64,000 bases of DNA, taken from assembly GCA_023515745.1 (NCBI GenBank), contig JALECJ010000007.1, forward strand, positions 186,001 through 250,000. The letters run 5' to 3'. Position 1 is the stretch's first letter; every line of letters starts with the position of its first letter. The notes beneath the pieces are model-generated. The model saw nothing but the letters and a program-made list of their open reading frames with translations. It had not been told where the DNA came from and did not search any database. The position numbers and the translations under genes are program-made. The DNA is from Amoeboaphelidium protococcarum (taxonomy: Eukaryota; Aphelidiomycota; Aphelidea). Below are positions 61,363 to 64,000 of the stretch, in pieces.

Positions 61363-63120
61363 TCAACTCAGAAGCAATTGTGTGATTTGCTTAATGTTCA
61401 TCTTCTTGAGGTCAGTGTAAGTTTATCCAGTGCCTATAAAGAGTATCGGTTTACCAGTCACGAATGTCATTGTGAGAGCAGCGCCAACCTTGTCATCCAC
61501 AGTGTCAAACTTGGTCAAGAGAACTCCATCAATCTGACGAGGCGACGGATCTGCGGAGAAATCTTTAATAGCTTTGTTGAATCGCGTCAGTTGATCAATC
61601 GCCTCATTTCCAACTAGAGCCTCACCGACAAATATCAACTTATCTGGACGATTCACAGACACCAGCTTGGCCAGGGAACGCATAAGCGGCTCATTATCCT
61701 ACATCCGGCCAGCTGTATCAATCATCACGACATCGAATCCATTGCTAGCTGCATATGATATTGCATCTTTCGCTATTTAGGCAGCATCTTTGCCATATCC
61801 CCTCTAAAATAGTTCGAGTTACGCGCCTGGTACAACCGATGTGAGATTCCTGACATGGGTATTCAACTGCTCCACAGCACCACTTCTAAACGTATCACAC
61901 GCTGCAATTAGAATCTTAAACTTGTTCTGCAGCAACCAGAAGCACACCTTACTCAAGTTTGTAGATTTACCCACTCCATTAACACCAATGAAAGCCAGAA
62001 CGTATGGTCTCTTTTATTTGAGGTTAGTTTACTTGATATCGAGCAGAATGTCAGTCGTATTCTTAGGAGTCAGCAACTATCGCACAGCATCTTGGACAGC
62101 CGATCTAACAGCAGACTTCAAAGTGGTAAATGTACCAATCTATGTTCCTACTAGAGCGTTCTCTACTTATTAACAAAGATGTTCAGCGACGTCTCTTGCC
62201 ACATTCTTGGATATCAAGTGCTCCATCATTGCCTGTAATGTAGGCTGTAATTAGACTTTATCTAACTTTTAATTCAACGAGAGCTGAGGTAGAAAATTGA
62301 ACAATGAGGTCTTTGCAGAAGCATCTAAATCTTAATCGTCCTCTTCATTAGCGGACGCTTGATCCATTTCTAAAAGATCAACACCAGCTGCAGTCCGAGC
62401 CTTCTACATTCTACTCAGAACTTCTTTGTCCACAATGTCAGATGCATCGACTTCCTTTAAAGTATCACCTGAGCGTTAATCTGAAAAATCTAATGCATTG
62501 ATAACTTCGTCATTAACCGTATCATCCCAAACTCTTTTCTATTTTCCCTTTGCCTTAGCCTTCTACTCATCTTAATTAACATCGGATTTGGTCTTGTTCT
62601 TCTTCTCAAACTTTCTAGGCTTTTACTACTACGATGATGATGAAGATAGATCGCCGCCAACTACAGAACTTGCTCCACTGGCACTCGACTTGAACTTGGA
62701 AGAATCTTGAAATGACTTTGCTTTGCCTTTGTCTTTCTCATCCAATTACTCGGCGGAACGTATTAAAAGTGGTAGAGACTTTTCAATATTCCGCTTAACT
62801 CTCTCAAAATGACCATTGACCAGAGCTTCATCAACCACTTTACCACTCTTCAAGTGTTTCCGCAATAATTGCACCAGTTTGGGAACATACGTGTTCATGA
62901 TAGACTTATTCCAGCACAAGACCAAGAATACATCCAACTACCTATCATGATATCCATATAGCTGGTATTAGTCCATAAGCGTGGTGCCATCCTTCTAAGC
63001 AACAGCCTCAATAAACTACTCCACAATGAATTTAGCTACGTAGTCCTCTTTCAACTCCACGTAATCTTTTCTATACAAGACTACTCCAGAACATGACGTG
63101 ATACAAATGGCGTCCAACAT
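61363..63120 (-). CDS. SRPRA: Signal recognition particle receptor alpha subunit
   Basis: 585 residues, ATG 63118-63120, TGA 61363-61365. The N-terminal SRX domain ([20 protein letters not shown] ... [25 protein letters not shown]) binds the beta subunit at the ER. A charged Lys/Asp-rich linker follows. The C-terminal NG domain shows the SRP-GTPase motifs: [78 protein letters not shown] and FIGTGQTYTDL. Together with SRP54 it docks ribosomes at the translocon. Many Gln codons, including the one in GTGQ, are TAA. It is complete. Confidence 0.97.
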
Positions 63121-63336
63121 ATTCAATACTTGGAAGATGATCACCAAATGTTATAATTACGAGTGTATGAATAGTCTTTTATGACTGGTCTCTGAATGAA
63201 CAAGAAGAAAAAGATCGCGCGCCTTTTTCATAGCTCGACGCATTTGAACTCTTGTCTAATGTCTACTGTAATTTATCTTATCTTTCTCTCAAACTAAATC
63301 ACTGTCTCATTCATTTATTCATTAAAGCAATTTCAA

Positions 63337-63972
63337 TCACTGCTCAAGAGAGGTTTAAATTATTCCCAAACTTTCAGCCTGATCATTGAGATACTCTTAA
63401 AACGCGGCCAAGTGCTTTGCATGAGCGTAACGAAGAGCGAACCACCGCAAGTCGACTTGAGCCAAGTTATTCACCGCGTCTTTTAATTCCATGACGGCCT
63501 ATTCAATCGCTTGCAAATTTTGAGTAATCACAGAGAGGTACTGGATAGAATCATGATACTCTAGGATATTACAAGGACGTGTCCCAGCCTCAACCTCTTG
63601 ATACGCGACAACGAAAGCTTCCAAGACAGTTTGTAGATCTATTTGCTTCGTCTCAATCACAGTGTAGCAAACGGTCCCCTCGCGTACCTCCACCTGTCGA
63701 TGCAGACAATCACCTAGCTAATCAAAATTCGACTGCATGAATTAGAGATATAGCTATTAAGCGTGAAGTAAACTAAAATCCTCCAAGGCCCAATATGGAC
63801 AATTTAGTGCTTATTAGCCGCCTTATTGTGCATCATGAGTGCCAACGACATTCTGATGTACATTCCCCTCTTCTTGAGGCTCCTAGATATCCCAATTTAT
63901 AGTTGAGTCCCCCATCACGCACGCCACAAAAATCATGATTTAAGCCAAAATAGATAGTAAGAGCTACATCAT
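63337..63972 (-). CDS. Putative secreted coiled-coil protein
   Basis: 211 residues, ATG 63970-63972 (with a second ATG next to it), TGA 63337-63339. With this start the protein begins with a clear signal peptide (MMQLLLSILAQIMIFVACVMG) and a probable cleavage before DSTINWD. The mature part is hydrophilic and mainly helical with two Cys pairs (PYW near NC, TVC, RPCN) and a C-terminal coiled coil (AVMELKDAVNNLAQVDLRWFALRYAHAK). Later in-frame ATGs exist at 63936 and 63915, but they would cut the signal peptide. I recognise no family. The frame remains open to the window end upstream, so a longer N-terminus cannot be excluded. Confidence 0.7.
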
Positions 63973-64000
63973 ATCTTTGTATTAATTTTGTAAATTAAAA

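Noticed and set aside
61116-61385. Forward 89-codon hydrophobic frame
   Set aside because: It overlaps the end of the SRP receptor gene, has no family resemblance, and with one stop codon in the code an open frame of this length is expected by chance.

Overview
This window is nuclear DNA from a eukaryote that reads TAA and TAG as glutamine and uses only TGA as stop. Read that way, almost every gene becomes one uninterrupted, recognisable protein. With the standard code the same genes break into short pieces. Former stop codons even encode invariant catalytic glutamines: the switch II Gln of Rab5 (TAG, 15067-15069) and of the ARFRP1-like GTPase (TAA, reverse strand, 42096-42098).

The code is the ciliate-type code, but the gene content looks opisthokont-like. 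It includes a Diaphanous-type formin, a PH-REM-RasGEF protein, an FCHO/Syp1 F-BAR protein, a Ste20-family kinase, PEX10 and MRG15/Eaf3. Genes lie 30-600 bp apart on both strands of one long molecule, so this is not a gene-sized ciliate chromosome. A fungal relative such as an aphelid is my best guess (inference; I recall Gln reassignment being reported there but cannot check it). Introns are few and short: 13 were placed, 55-76 bp, with GTRNG-like donors and a strong TGTAG acceptor.

Layout. 1-13 kb: ELP3 (5' end cut off), tyrosine aminotransferase, unknown basic protein, SAP/Sls1-like protein, ankyrin protein, unknown protein, METTL2/6/8-type tRNA methyltransferase, ribosomal protein eL20, EEF2KMT-like methyltransferase, small secreted protein, nucleotide-sugar transporter. 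13-28 kb: SEC13, Rab5, RhoGAP protein, mitochondrial uL22, formin, a 1448-residue helical protein, FIS1. 28-36 kb: PGAP1, then a broken block (a frameshifted AAA-ATPase/PD-(D/E)XK gene and a heavily frame-disrupted unknown gene), then RFC subunit 2/4. 37-48 kb: leucine-rich-repeat protein, Ste20-family kinase, tiny three-exon gene, ARFRP1, LSM3, RING-H2 ligase, unknown membrane protein, FCHO/Syp1. 48-64 kb: RasGEF, HMG-box protein, ATP-grasp ligase, PEX10-like protein, unknown protein, GON7-like candidate, MRG15/Eaf3, tRNA m7G methyltransferase, SRP receptor alpha, secreted coiled-coil protein.

Most genes are housekeeping and not functionally grouped. Recurrent themes are tRNA modification (ELP3, METTL2/6/8, METTL1, possibly GON7), secretory and endocytic traffic (SEC13, Rab5, ARFRP1, FCHO, SRP receptor, PGAP1, sugar transporter) and small-GTPase/actin signalling (RhoGAP, formin, RasGEF, Ste20 kinase). 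The only stretch with broken reading frames is 31.5-35.5 kb. Because only one codon stops translation, a long ORF alone is weak evidence here; the calls rest on family motifs, intron logic or continuous coding character. I saw no rRNA, tRNA, CRISPR array, transposon or telomere.
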